From Paragordius varius (taxonomy: Eukaryota > Nematomorpha): DNA of 64,000 nucleotides. The notes beneath the pieces were generated by a model, which was given only the letters and a program-made list of their open reading frames with translations, did no database searches and had not been told where the DNA came from. The position numbers and the translations under genes were made by a program. Location: assembly GCA_964247055.1 (NCBI GenBank), contig OZ176050.1, forward strand, positions 5,208,001 to 5,272,000. Direction: 5' to 3'. Below, one piece after another: positions 25,576 to 36,421 of the stretch. The stretch's first letter is position 1, and each line of letters starts with the position of its first letter.

Positions 25576-26128
25576 CAGCAGGATATAGGCTAATATAAAA
25601 ATATCCAATAGGGATGATTTATTGACATAGTTTTTTACAGAAAAATTATGGCAAATATTTTACAAATTTTTTAAAGTTAATAGAATCCCAAGGCCTAAAA
25701 TAAAATGAAAGGACTTAAATAGGATTATCCAACTTATGAATTTTATATAATGCGTCCAAAATTGGGGGGTATAAAAAATAATTTGATAAAATATATATAT
25801 TCTAATTGGAAAATATATCGGGATTATCATGGCGCTTTTGATTTTGGCCCTTATGAGTTATGAAATGAAAGTTATTTACACTTTTATGGCAAGTTTCATA
25901 TCAGAAAATGGCAAATTTGGGCAATTTTTTTAATAATTTTTTTGGTAAAAGCTAGAGGTTTCAGTCCAAATAATATCACTAAAACGTAACATATCAAAAG
26001 CATAGAAAATTTTTAAAGAAATTTAATTTTTATTTGGTTACAAAAGTCTCAATCTTTTGCCCTTAAATGAGCTAGTCCTCTTAAAAAACGCAAAAATGCC
26101 GGGATTGCGCGATAATTCTAACACTGGG
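25576..26128. repeat. Dispersed-repeat fragment upstream of the CREB3-like gene
   Basis: Around 25815-25935 the text ATCATGGCGCTTTTGATTTTGG leading to ATATCAGAAAATGGCAAATTTG has a diverged relative at 54145-54260 beside the hnRNP gene. Unclassified and noncoding. A CREB3L promoter or leader exon may also lie here but cannot be identified. Confidence 0.35.
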
Positions 26129-26697
26129 ATACAATACATTCATTTCAGTCCTTCGATTCAAATTGGAGTAGTTGGATACCCCAGGCCTGTTTAAAATTAA
26201 ATAATTCAAAAAATATGGAATGAAATGAAACCAGGGCAAAAATTTGCACATTTATAACATTAATGAACCGAATTATATAAAAATTTTCATTCAAAGATAC
26301 TTGATATTAATTTTTTTTAGCTAAAACCTCAGATAAAAATTTAGTCAACATGACATGTGTGCATTAGCTAAATTTAAAAATATTACAAAATAAACAATTA
26401 TTTTTTTGTATCAATATTGTGATTTAAAAATAAAAATTTGGCTTTTATTTTATTTTAAAAATCAAATGAACACGATATTTTGCAAATATGTTGTAAAATA
26501 AAAATGACATGTATTAGTTTAATATGGAATTTTTTTTCAAAACCAAATTTTATTTAGTTATTTCGACTTAGTTATAAAATTTTAATTAGGATAGAAGCAT
26601 AAATTTAAATTGGGACCATTTCTTTCAATAGTTTTTTAGATATATAATAAATTTAGTTTGGGGTATTTAAAAACCCCAATTTGAATCGAAGTGTAAG
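26129..26697. repeat. TAACACTT-ended dispersed repeat, compact copy
   Basis: About 570 bp. It starts AACACTGGGATACAATACAT and ends GAATCGAAGTGTAAG. Near each end is an inner inverted pair, GATTCAAATTGGAGTA against CCAATTTGAATCGAAGTG, beside a CCCC-containing word. The best delimited copy of the family. No coding. Confidence 0.55.
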
Positions 26698-27427
26698 ATA
26701 GTTGCTAAACTTTAACATCAATTAAAAATATTATCAAAAAAATACATATTTCAAAAATTCGATAAAGATGAGAATTTCTATAATTTAGAATTTTGATTAA
26801 AATATTCGTTTGACAAATTTATACTAACTATAAATTGGATTTTTTACAAAAAATCACCAAAATTTTAAAGCAAAATATTTAAATACTAAAGCGATAGAAA
26901 TGTCGGTATCCTCGTATTATATATAACAAGTGTTTTTATTATATCTTAAAGCGTTTATATACCGTTTACCATGCTCCAAAATATGTAACTCAGATTATAT
27001 GTAAAAAAATGTGCTAATATACTATTTACAGTTCAAATTCACCCTTGAACAATTCAAATTCACTCTAGAACAATTCAAATTGCCTTTGAACAATTCAAAT
27101 TCACCCTAAAAATAAATTACGTGTTTTAGAACTAATATAACTCATTACACTGCTCAACAAGGTTTTGCACTACCCCATTATTTTTGCATTTTCTGATACC
27201 TAATGGCATGGATAGGCAACAAAAAAAAAATTGAGGCCACCAATAGGATTTTTCCAAAATTTAATTTTTAAATTTGTATTTAATTCAAAAATATAAATCA
27301 TTCCTCGTGTACATATGTTTAAATATTCAAACAAGCAAGTCGATACAAGTAATTTTTCATGCATGGATAACAAATTCTAGGCATTAAATAAGATACTAAA
27401 CAAGCTAAGAGCCAAAGTATTAAAAAT

Positions 27428-27673
27428 CTAAAAGGGGCTTATGTATAGTGTGATAGATCCGGGCGGCTGCACAAGCTTTGCATATCCCCCAAGCGATCCA
27501 ATTATGCCAGATATGGCAAAGATAACAATAAGTAATCGTACGGCCCGATAAGAGAGACCAGCAAGCAAAATCCAGGCAAATTGACATGTCAAAACCAATT
27601 CACAGAATAAAGTTAGATAAATTCTACCATTGAATCGAATAAAGTTAGGTAAATACAAATGGTCCAATCCCAT
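27428..27673 (-). CDS. Candidate membrane-protein exon, unrecognised
   Basis: An 81-codon frame with two or three predicted membrane spans (LTLFCELVLTCQFAWILLAG; LLIVIFAISGIIGSLGG) and a tail KLVQPPGSITLYISPF before the stop. Base composition is clearly less AT-rich than the flanks, like a host coding exon. Upstream on the minus strand, CCACTTTTAG just before the start could be a splice acceptor, making this a terminal exon. Another frame immediately upstream (PTDGCCVATFSRIYYYGIG) also looks coding-like but is in a different phase, so either a missed intron or a frameshift is involved. No family recognised. Confidence 0.35.
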   Translation of the reverse strand: MGLDHLYLPNFIRFNGRIYLTLFCELVLTCQFAWILLAGLSYRAVRLLIVIFAISGIIGSLGGYAKLVQPPGSITLYISPF

Positions 27674-28084
27674 AATAGTAAATTCTACTAAAAGTGGCTA
27701 CACAACATCCATCTGTAGGTATAAATAAAGGATTTTTTGTAAGAACCAACTCAAGAAAAAAGCCTAATAAGTACTCGAAAGGATGAAAACTAACAAAAAA
27801 AATATAGCCTATCTAAAAGCCGAAGGTTTAAACCATAGAATGCCTTTTTTAGTATTTTTAAAATTTTTTTATACGTATTAAAAATTTATTGAAAGAAAAA
27901 GACTAAATTTTGACGTTTAAGTCCGTACTATTTTTTTTCTCTCTGATATTTAAATGACATATTTATATTCAAAAGATAGAGTTTAAAACGCTTTATTAAA
28001 TGATTTTAAGTTTATAATATAATAACATTTTTTTATAAAGTTATATCTAATTTTCTCTCGATTTTCTCTTGTTTTTGAAAAATT

Positions 28085-28966
28085 GAAAAACCTTTTTTGA
28101 AAACAGAGTCCACAAAAATCGTGTCTTTGAGACAATTTTCTGGAGAACATGTTGGATCATTCAATTTCAAATATGCTTTTTGTTTACTTATTTTCGATTG
28201 CGCCGAACATAGTCGTCTCGCTTTTTTAACTTAGGCCCTCTTTTTACCCGCTCCCCCGTAAAATGCCACCTTTTTCAAAAAACAAAGTCCACAAAAATAA
28301 TTTTTAGAATCTATTTTTCGCCCTAGGTATGAAACCGTAAAAATTCAATATGGATTCCACGTATTCCCTGTTAAAAGTCAAAAATTTTAGGCAATCGTTT
28401 CTTTGATGATAGCTGTTGGGTAAAGAGCCTCCCGCTAAAAACTGATTTCTCATGTGACTTTGTGATCTGTTTCCGGAAAACAGGTGAACCCAATCAAATC
28501 CAAATATCGAAAAAATATAATCATTAATAAATGTCCCGACAATAGGTTCGCCCTATTTTTGAATTAGGTCCCCAGTTCGGGCCTACCCCTTGTGAAAAAT
28601 GGGTTAAGTCAATTTTCCGGTTAACGTGTTGGACCATTCAATTTGAAATATGATTTTTGTTTACTTATTTTTGATCGCGCCGAACATAGTCGACTCACTT
28701 TTTTGATTTAGGCCCTCTTTTTACCCGCTACCCCCGTAAAATGCCATTTTTTCAAAAAAAGAAAGTCCACAAAAATAATATTTTGATTTTGTTTTTTTAC
28801 CCAAGGTATGAGATCGTAAAAATCAATAAAGATTCCACGTATTCCCTGTTAAAAGGCAAAAAATTTAGTCAAGCGTTTCTTTGATGATAGCTGCTGAGTA
28901 AAAAATATCTATCATATGTATAGGATGTTAAAAAATATATGTATAATAAAACATTATTTATGGTAA
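28085..28966 (+). repeat. Tandem Helitron 5'-module array
   Basis: Two successive, diverged copies of the Helitron module lie head to tail directly before the complete Helitron. Each contains CACAAAAATCGTGTCTTTGA, GGCCCTCTTTTTACCCG and TTCCGGAAAACAGG-type words. This looks like an array of Helitron 5' portions lacking their own 3' hairpins. Confidence 0.55.
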
Positions 28967-29809
28967 TCTATATATTTAAAAAAATGGAAAATGCTGGCTT
29001 TGTGATCTGGTACAGGAAAACCGGTAGACCCATTCAAATTCAAACTTCGAAATAATGAATGCCCCGACAATAGCATCGCCCTTTTTTCGAAATAGGCCCC
29101 CAGTTCGGGCCCACCCCGTCTGAAAACGGTTTTTTTTGAAAACAGAAGTCCACAAAAATCGTGTCTTTGAGACAATTTTCTGGAGAATGTGTTAGACCAT
29201 TCAATTTCAAATATGATTTTTGTTTACTTATTTTCGATTGTGCCGAACATAGTCGTCTCGCTTTTTTGATTTAGGCTTTCTTTTTACCCGCTCCCCCCGT
29301 AAAATGCCACCTTTTTCAAAAAACAAAGTCCACAAAAATAATTTTTTAAATCTATTTTTCGCCCTAGGTATGAGACCGTAAAAATTCAATATGGATTCCA
29401 CGTATTCCCTGTTAAAAGGCAAAAATTTTAGTCAAGCGTTTCTTGGATGATAGCTGCTGGGTAAGGAGCTACCCGCTAAAAACTGATTCCTCATGTAACT
29501 TTGTGATCTGTTTCCGGAAAACCGGTGAACCCAATCAAATCCTAATATCGAAAAAATATAATCATTAATAAATGTCCCGACATTGGCTTCGCCCTTTTTT
29601 GGAATTAGTCCCCAGTTCGGGCCTACCCCGTGTGAAAAATGGGTTAAGTCAATTTTTTGGAGAACGTGTTGGACCATTCAATTTCAAATATGATTTTTGT
29701 TTACTTATTTTCATGTGTATCATTTTATTGTCCCTTATTTCAAATAGACCTTCCCCCAGAAGTCCGAAGGACTTCCTCGTGCTGCTACGCAGCACGAGAT
29801 TTTCGCTAG
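28967..29809 (+). mobile_element. Complete nonautonomous Helitron
   Basis: It starts TCTATATATTTAAAAAAATG after an A (28966) and ends CTAG at 29806-29809 before a T. The 3' hairpin is textbook: a 10-bp perfect stem CTCGTGCTGC/GCAGCACGAG (29776-29785 with 29789-29798), a TAC loop, then 7 nt to CTAG. At 843 bp it has no coding capacity for Rep or helicase. The best preserved 3' terminus in the window and the reference for the others. Confidence 0.88.
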
Positions 29810-30009
29810 TATGAAATATATGTTTAGGTATAGTTTATTATTTTTTCAGTATTATTTTAATTTAAAACAAAATTTTTATTTTTGAAAAATATATAAAATA
29901 TAGGTAATTTTTAATCTTAAAAAACATATATTTTATTTGAGGGTGAATTTGAATTGTTCGAGCGTGAATTTGAATTGTTTTAAGGGTGAAATTGAATTGT
30001 AAATGGGAT

Positions 30010-31272
30010 ATTTGCCATTTTCTGATATAGAGCAGTTGCGAAAACAAGTGTATATGCTTTTCTTAAAACACTCGTAGGGGCTTTAACCAAAAGCACCATT
30101 ATCCTGAAAGACTTAACTAATTATATACATTAATTTACATGATTTGGGGTGCATAATGTACTGTACGAACATTTTGGGATTTATTTTTTGATATGGATGA
30201 TTTACTAAAAAAGTGTAAATAAATAACTTTTTTTATCATTTCTATGTCCCAAACTAAAAAAACCACGAGGATCCTTAGATAGTTATCTATCAGAATATGT
30301 CTATTTAATCGGGATATTTTTTACAACCCCAAATTTCGACTCTGGAAATGAAAATTCAACTTATGTCAGTTTTTCAATTCTCGGTGTCTAAAATTTGATC
30401 TCATCAAATTGAAAAAAACGGCGGATTTTAAAAAACAATAAACATTGGTTAACCATATGTGAATGCTTTCAAAATATTTTTAGCTATATTATTTTATTTT
30501 TATCTGCAATTTTTTTAGCTTAATCATATAAAAAATTTTGGCGGAAAAAGCTTTAAAATGAGTATTTCTCATTTTCCATTTTGAAAATAATTTTTATTTT
30601 ATCATAAAAGGATATGCCTTTTTTGGTGATTTCGTAGATAATTGAATTGAAACATAATCCCTCAGGATAGAAAATTATATTATACAGGAATTATCCCTTA
30701 ATCAAAAGCTATCAATCTACATTTAAAAAGCGATTTCCGGAAACGCGTGAGTGCGTTTAAATACAATCATGGAAATTTTTTATTCAAAATGCGTCCAACA
30801 ACGTGCAACTCGAATCAGCACCCTATATCGACCCACCGGTATCAAAATATAAGATCCCCAAAAATTGTGTTTTTCAGTAACCATTCTGGATGCAGGGATG
30901 CAGTTCAAATTCGATATAATTGAATGCGCCGAATGGGATCAATTTATTTTCCAAATCATGGTAATCATCTTCGCCCCATGTGAAATTGGAATTAATACAA
31001 TTTTACTGAAAATGTTCGAGATCAATTGATTTCGTATAGGCATTTATTTTTAGAATGGAATAATAACACTGTTCGACAGAAATCAGCGTCTTAATTATCA
31101 CATTTCTCATCAGCACTCTTAGTATGATCAAACTTTAAAATTCGGCTGCTACTATTCTAAGAGTGGTATCAAGTTTAAAACAGTTATTGCAATAATAATT
31201 ATCCCAAATAAAAAATCCTCCATTCATCGTAAATTATACCATTTAAAGAACAACAGTTATTTTATTTAAAAC
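30010..31272. other. AT-rich noncoding stretch
   Basis: No exon or element ends can be supported. Phrases such as TTTTCTGATAT and CAACCCCAAATTTCGA echo repeat families near 25.8 and 32.8 kb, so it is probably old repeat. Confidence 0.3.
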
Positions 31273-32725
31273 TCGCGTAAATCAGGAAGTCCTTCGGACT
31301 TCTGGGGGGGCTATTTGAAAAAAGGGATCAATAAAATGATTCATATATGTGGATTATTTCGAAACATTATTTAATAGCTATCTCATAGGATTTTGTAAAC
31401 GGTGCATTCATACTAATATATTGTTTACTGGTGTAAAGGCCCCAAATTGACGGCTAACGGAAAAAACCGCGATACTCTAATTTTTACCTTTTTATGGGTA
31501 ATATTTAAAGCCTTTATTGAACTTGTATGGCTTCTTAAGTTTTTTGAAAATTAGCTCCAAAACGCCATTTTTGTATGGCGTCTCAGTTTTAAATCGGTAG
31601 ACCCCTACCCATAGGCCTATTTGGAAAAAGCGCTAAGTTAATTTTTTTGCCCTTATAGGAAAAATATTTTAAATCATCTTTAAGACCATCGTCTCATGGG
31701 TTATTCTAAAAAACACCTTAACACTAAATAATCGTTATATAATGGCGTATTTTTAGGGCATAAAGGCCCAACGGCTAATAAAAAAGGCCTGACCTTGATT
31801 TTTACCTAGTTACGGGTAATATTTCGTTTAAATGAGCTCATATGGCATAAGTTTTCTTTAAAATAGTTCCAAAACAACGTAATTTCTATATAGTGGCGCA
31901 ATTTTGGCGGGTACCCTACCCAGAGGCTGATACAAAAAAGCGCTTGATTAAAATTTTTTCCTTTTTAGGGAAAATATCTGGAATCATGATTGATTCCATA
32001 TACTCTCATTAGTATTCGGAGAAATTGCCTCAAAATTAAAAAATTATTCTATAGTGGCGCCTTTTTCAGGGCGTGAAGGGCCTAATTAACGGCTAATTTT
32101 GAAAAACCAAATGATCTAAATTTTTCCCTTGTTACGAGTAATACTTTAGGCAGTTATTGAACTCATATGGCCTGATGGGTTTTCTGATATTTAGCCTCAA
32201 AAGCACGCTATTTCGATATGGCGGGTCAGTTTTTAGCGAATATCTCCTTACCCAGCAGCTATCATCAAAGAAACGCTTGGCTAGAATTTTTGCCTTTTAA
32301 CAGGGAATACCTGGAATCCTTATTGAATATTTACGGTCTCATACCTTGGAAAAATAGATTCAAAAATTATTTTTGTGGACAATCTTTTTGAAAAAAGTGG
32401 CATTTTACGGGGGGGAGCGGCTAAAAAGAGGGCCTAAATTAAAAAAGCGAGATGACTATGTTAGGCGCAATCGAAAATAAGTAAAAGAAAATCATATTTG
32501 AAATCGAATGGTCCAACACGTTTTCGTGAAAATTGTCTCAAATAAACGATTTTTGTGGACTGGGGTGAGCCCGAACTGGGGACCTAATTCAAAAAAAGGG
32601 CAAAGCTATTGTCGGAGCATTCATTGATGATTATATTTTTTCGACATTTGGATTTGAATGGATCTACCGGTTTTAGGGAAACAGATCACAAAGCCAGGAT
32701 TTTTTATTTTTCTAAATATATAGAT
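31273..32725 (-). mobile_element. Helitron copy with eroded 3' end
   Basis: On the minus strand the 5' start is at 32725 (TCTATATATTTAG, preceded by A) and is followed by the common module. The 3' end near 31273 keeps the AAGTCCTTCGGACTTCTGG palindrome shared with the 38.4-kb copy, but the hairpin plus CTAG is lost. Positions 31440-32250 are diverged tandem blocks of about 155 bp. No coding. Confidence 0.7.
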
Positions 32726-35314
32726 TATAGGTTTGATCTGAATGCGATGTATCTCTGAATTTTAAAAACATAATGCTATATCTCTACCGGTATATATAGG
32801 ATTTTTTTCATAATACTGGACAACAAATTTTTCTGCCACTCGAGTTTTTTGCATTTTCTGATATTTACCATCTTTTTAACAGTAAATCTGAAATAAAAAT
32901 TATAACTCCACCTAAGAATTTTGTATAATTTGATTTTTTTGATTTGCGCCCTCATCAAATTACCAAAAAATGTTTTTCTTTGAAAATATACAAGAAATGC
33001 CCATTTGTAATATATCATTCGAAAGAGTAATAAAAACTCTATAAAATGCGTACTAATATGTTGTACATCGATAGTTAATATTGGACATAGAGAGCGACAA
33101 ACGCCCGAAGCGAGAGCATTTTTCTTAAATATTATATTTTTAAAACTAATGGATGAAAATAGCTCAAACTTTGTCCAGATGGATATGAATGTCCAACAAA
33201 AATAACACAAGAAAGATTTTTTGATTAAAACATTTATTGCTTTTATGTCACTTATAACAACCATTTTTAATTTTTGTTTTTTTACAAATCACCATCTCAT
33301 CAATATAAATTTATTTTCTTTACGAGGCTTATAATTCCAAAATTTTAAAGCCAAAAACAAAGTTTAAGGTATTTTTGATCTTTTATAGACATTATGTAAT
33401 AAATTACAGTTAATATCTATGCATTTTAGTATCTACTAGCTAAAATAATTATGATAATAATTTTATTAAAAAAAGAAAACCAAAAGCATTTTTATATATT
33501 TTTTTTATTTAAAAATAAACCCTAATAATTATATTGAAATAATTTATATGATCAAATTAGTTTGTCTGTGAAAATTTTTGACTTATTTAAGGGTTGAAAA
33601 TGTCCATACAAACCCAAATAACTTTTACATCCGATATTAAATGACACCACCACTTGAAAGATACAGTTTTTCGCGCTCTTTCGAACGATATAAAATACCT
33701 GGCTTCATATTTAAAACTTTAAATTTTCAAAATTTCGAGTTTTATGTTAAAAGGGAACCAAAAATTATCGAGTTCTAATCTAAATAAATTCTTAGGTGTT
33801 AGGCCAATTTTCTTTTCAGATATACTATTTATTACTTTAATGAAATAAATTTTAATTTTACAAGAATGACAGTTAAAAAAAAGTCAAAATTGTTGTATAG
33901 TGTAATATTTTCTTTCGGTATGGTGCAATATACAATTTTTTTTCAACAACATGTTCATTTAAATATCTAATCTCATTAATTATTTTTAAAATTGAGCACA
34001 TAGTGGATTTTATGTCACGCGCAACTCTGTCCTTAGCCCTTGAATAAAAGTTTTCCTTTTAAGTCGCAAATAAGTTATGGAATTTATATGGCTTAACTTG
34101 CCTAAAATGCTTTCCAGCCAGGTTATATGGTAGCACATTAATATAATACATAATTTAGAGTTTCTTTTTTTTATTAAAGGGTAAGGACTTAAATAGTATC
34201 CGGACATATAAAGGCTAACCTCGCACCAGGAGCTGACAGGTGCGGCCCTAACTATGTGGCTTTGAAAATAGAAATATTGGATCTATATACATACTTGGCG
34301 GCCAAAAAAAGCACTGGGGGAAACCTTTAGCTTTTTACTAAGGTAAACCATTAATTTTATTTTTTCATAGCTAATCTGAAAAGTTACTTTAAGCAACGTT
34401 ATAAGGGTGGGGGTTTGCCCATGTGATTTTATAGAAAAGCGATCAAATCATATTGACTCAAAACTATAAAACTATTACTAATATCTTGGGTGGAAAATTG
34501 CTTCAAAGCCAAGTTATTTTGGTGAGTAGAAGCAACGACTTATATTTAAAAAGACGCTTTTGCCTTTATATGGGAATTAACACAAGGTTTGGAGCGTTCG
34601 TAATAAAAAAATATATTAAACTTAAATGAACCTACTCTTTTTCCTGAAAATTGTTTAAATACAGGATTTCTAAGGGCAATCTTTTCTAATCAATTTTCCC
34701 ACGGGGTGGGGTGCAAATAGGGGATAGGCACATCAAACATAGAAAATTTTTTCTACTTTTATATTATTTTGGTATAGATATTTTTTAGAATATTTCTCAC
34801 TACATTATATGGATAAGTTTATATTTTGCTACATACTTCCAAAATTGTACTAAAATAATAGGCTTTATTCCAAAAAATGAAACCATGTTCTACCAAAAAC
34901 TGTGAGCCAAAATTATTGTGCCAATTTAAACTAAACTATTCAATCAACAGCCGTTTTTTATAAAAAATGATTAGAATCGGAACCATGAAAAAAAAATGAA
35001 TAGAACCACAGATTTTGATGTCATATTTTAGAATGCGTTTATTAAAAACACATAAGAATCGGGAATTATATTTTGACGAAATTAGATGTAAAAAAAATAG
35101 TATTTGGGTTAAATAAACGTCAAAAGAAGACGGCTTTTAAATCAAATTTCGCCCATTGATAAAATATTATAGTTAAACCAGGGTAGGACTCATTTAAAGT
35201 ATAAAATAGATTTTTGTTAAACAATGCTTAAATAATTTTAAATGTCTTAGTTTGCTAACTGTATGAGAATCGTATAACGAATATTTATCGATTTGGTTTA
35301 ATCTTTATTTCGAT
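32726..35314. other. AT-rich intergenic stretch without a recognised gene
   Basis: A 162-codon minus-strand frame at 32776-33264 is Phe/Ile/Lys-rich with no motif and is treated as chance. No RNA gene or terminal repeats seen. Confidence 0.35.
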
Positions 35315-35322
35315 TTTAACCT

Positions 35323-35705
35323 CAGTGGCGTACCGAGCATTTGCGGTGCCCGGGGCATAAAACTTTTATGGCGCCCCTCCCCCTTTTTAGCCAATAAACA
35401 ATTTAGTAAAAAATTACAAACGTTGTAACCTAAACACCATAGATAAGACAGCACAGTCATATAAATTTTAAATCTATTAAATATATATATTTATATGATA
35501 CTAAATTTATTCAATGGTACTAATTAGGTGAATAATAGAGTATATATTATAGGGATTATTACCTAAATTGCTGAAAAATCTCATTTGAAAGTTCTTATTA
35601 TTTTTGCATAATTAAAATTTAATTTTAAAAAATCATTTAGGCGCCCCTAAATAACGGCGCCCGGGGCATGATGCACCCCCTTGCCCCCCCTTCGGTACGC
35701 CCCTG
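35323..35705. mobile_element. hAT MITE with perfect 8-bp target duplication
   Basis: The termini CAGTGGCGTACCGA and TTCGGTACGCCCCTG are inverted repeats, followed inward by GGTGCCCGGGGCAT and its inverse GCGCCCGGGGCATG. The flanks TTTAACCT (35315-35322) and TTTAACCT (35706-35713) are identical, the hAT signature. It is 383 bp and noncoding, and more GC-rich at its ends than any neighbour. Confidence 0.88.
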
Positions 35706-35713
35706 TTTAACCT

Positions 35714-36421
35714 ATTCGCTCAGGGAAAATAACTTGTGTTATCATTTGTAACATGTGTTCATGTGTTTAGATACATAATTATTTTATTTTCCATTTCACA
35801 GTATGAGTTATATAAATATATCATTGATGCTCGATAAAAAGTTTTCAAATTAATTACAGTTGTTACTTTATCTATGTATATATCAGAAGAAAAAAACGAT
35901 AAAGGAAAGAAAATCTGTTGTTTTCATGTGGTGTTTGTGATAATTATAACTTGCAATATTTTGTATTTCAATTATATATCTTCTTTCTTTCCTAAGAATT
36001 GTACATCTTCAATTGCGTAAATTTAACAAGTATATGATTTGAAGTTTTTCCCGATTTATATCGGATAATTTTATTTGGACTTAAGGATCAATAACGGTTT
36101 TAAAATTATTATAATTTTTATTTTATAAAAGAGTGATGTATACAAATTTATCGAGTTGCAAAGTGTGCATAGTGGTTGTTAATATGTGTTGGTTGCCTTG
36201 TATCGCATCACATGTGTTATAAATATCAATCCAATCTGTTTACGATGCGAATAATAAGCAGGAATAAAATAGGAAAAAAACATAGGATATATTTACAATA
36301 TTTTTCGCATTTACGGGATTATCTGTTTGTGTGTGTGAATCTTCTCTCGACTTTGTTTCAGTAGCTTTTTTATATCGTCTTGTCTTCATTTGTTCAAATT
36401 AATTCAATCGTAATATATTTG
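35714..36421 (+). promoter_or_regulatory. Upstream region of the Snail-like gene
   Basis: A noncoding stretch directly before the start codon, expected to hold the promoter and 5' UTR. No specific element can be assigned. Confidence 0.3.

Larger units (their letters stand above)
27021..30009. mobile_element. Foldback-like element with inverted minisatellite arms, about 3 kb
   Basis: The left arm (27021-27107) has four direct units of about 21 bp built on GAACAATTCAAATTCACCC. The right arm (29936-30009) carries the same unit inverted as GGGTGAATTTGAATTGTT. Outer ends ACTATTTACAGTTCAA and TTGAATTGTAAATGGG are mirror images. The interior contains a candidate host-like exon (27428-27673), tandem Helitron 5' modules (28085-28966) and one complete Helitron (28967-29809). 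The architecture matches the elements at 145-740 and 61654-62163. The interior may represent later insertions. Confidence 0.5.

Noticed and set aside
27021-27107. Regularly spaced short repeats that could suggest a CRISPR-like array
   Set aside because: The units are directly adjacent without unique spacers, have an inverted partner array at 29.94 kb, and the genome is animal.
32776-33264. 162-codon minus-strand frame
   Set aside because: Phe/Ile/Lys-rich, no motif, sits in AT-rich repeat-like sequence; composition is what random AT-rich DNA gives.
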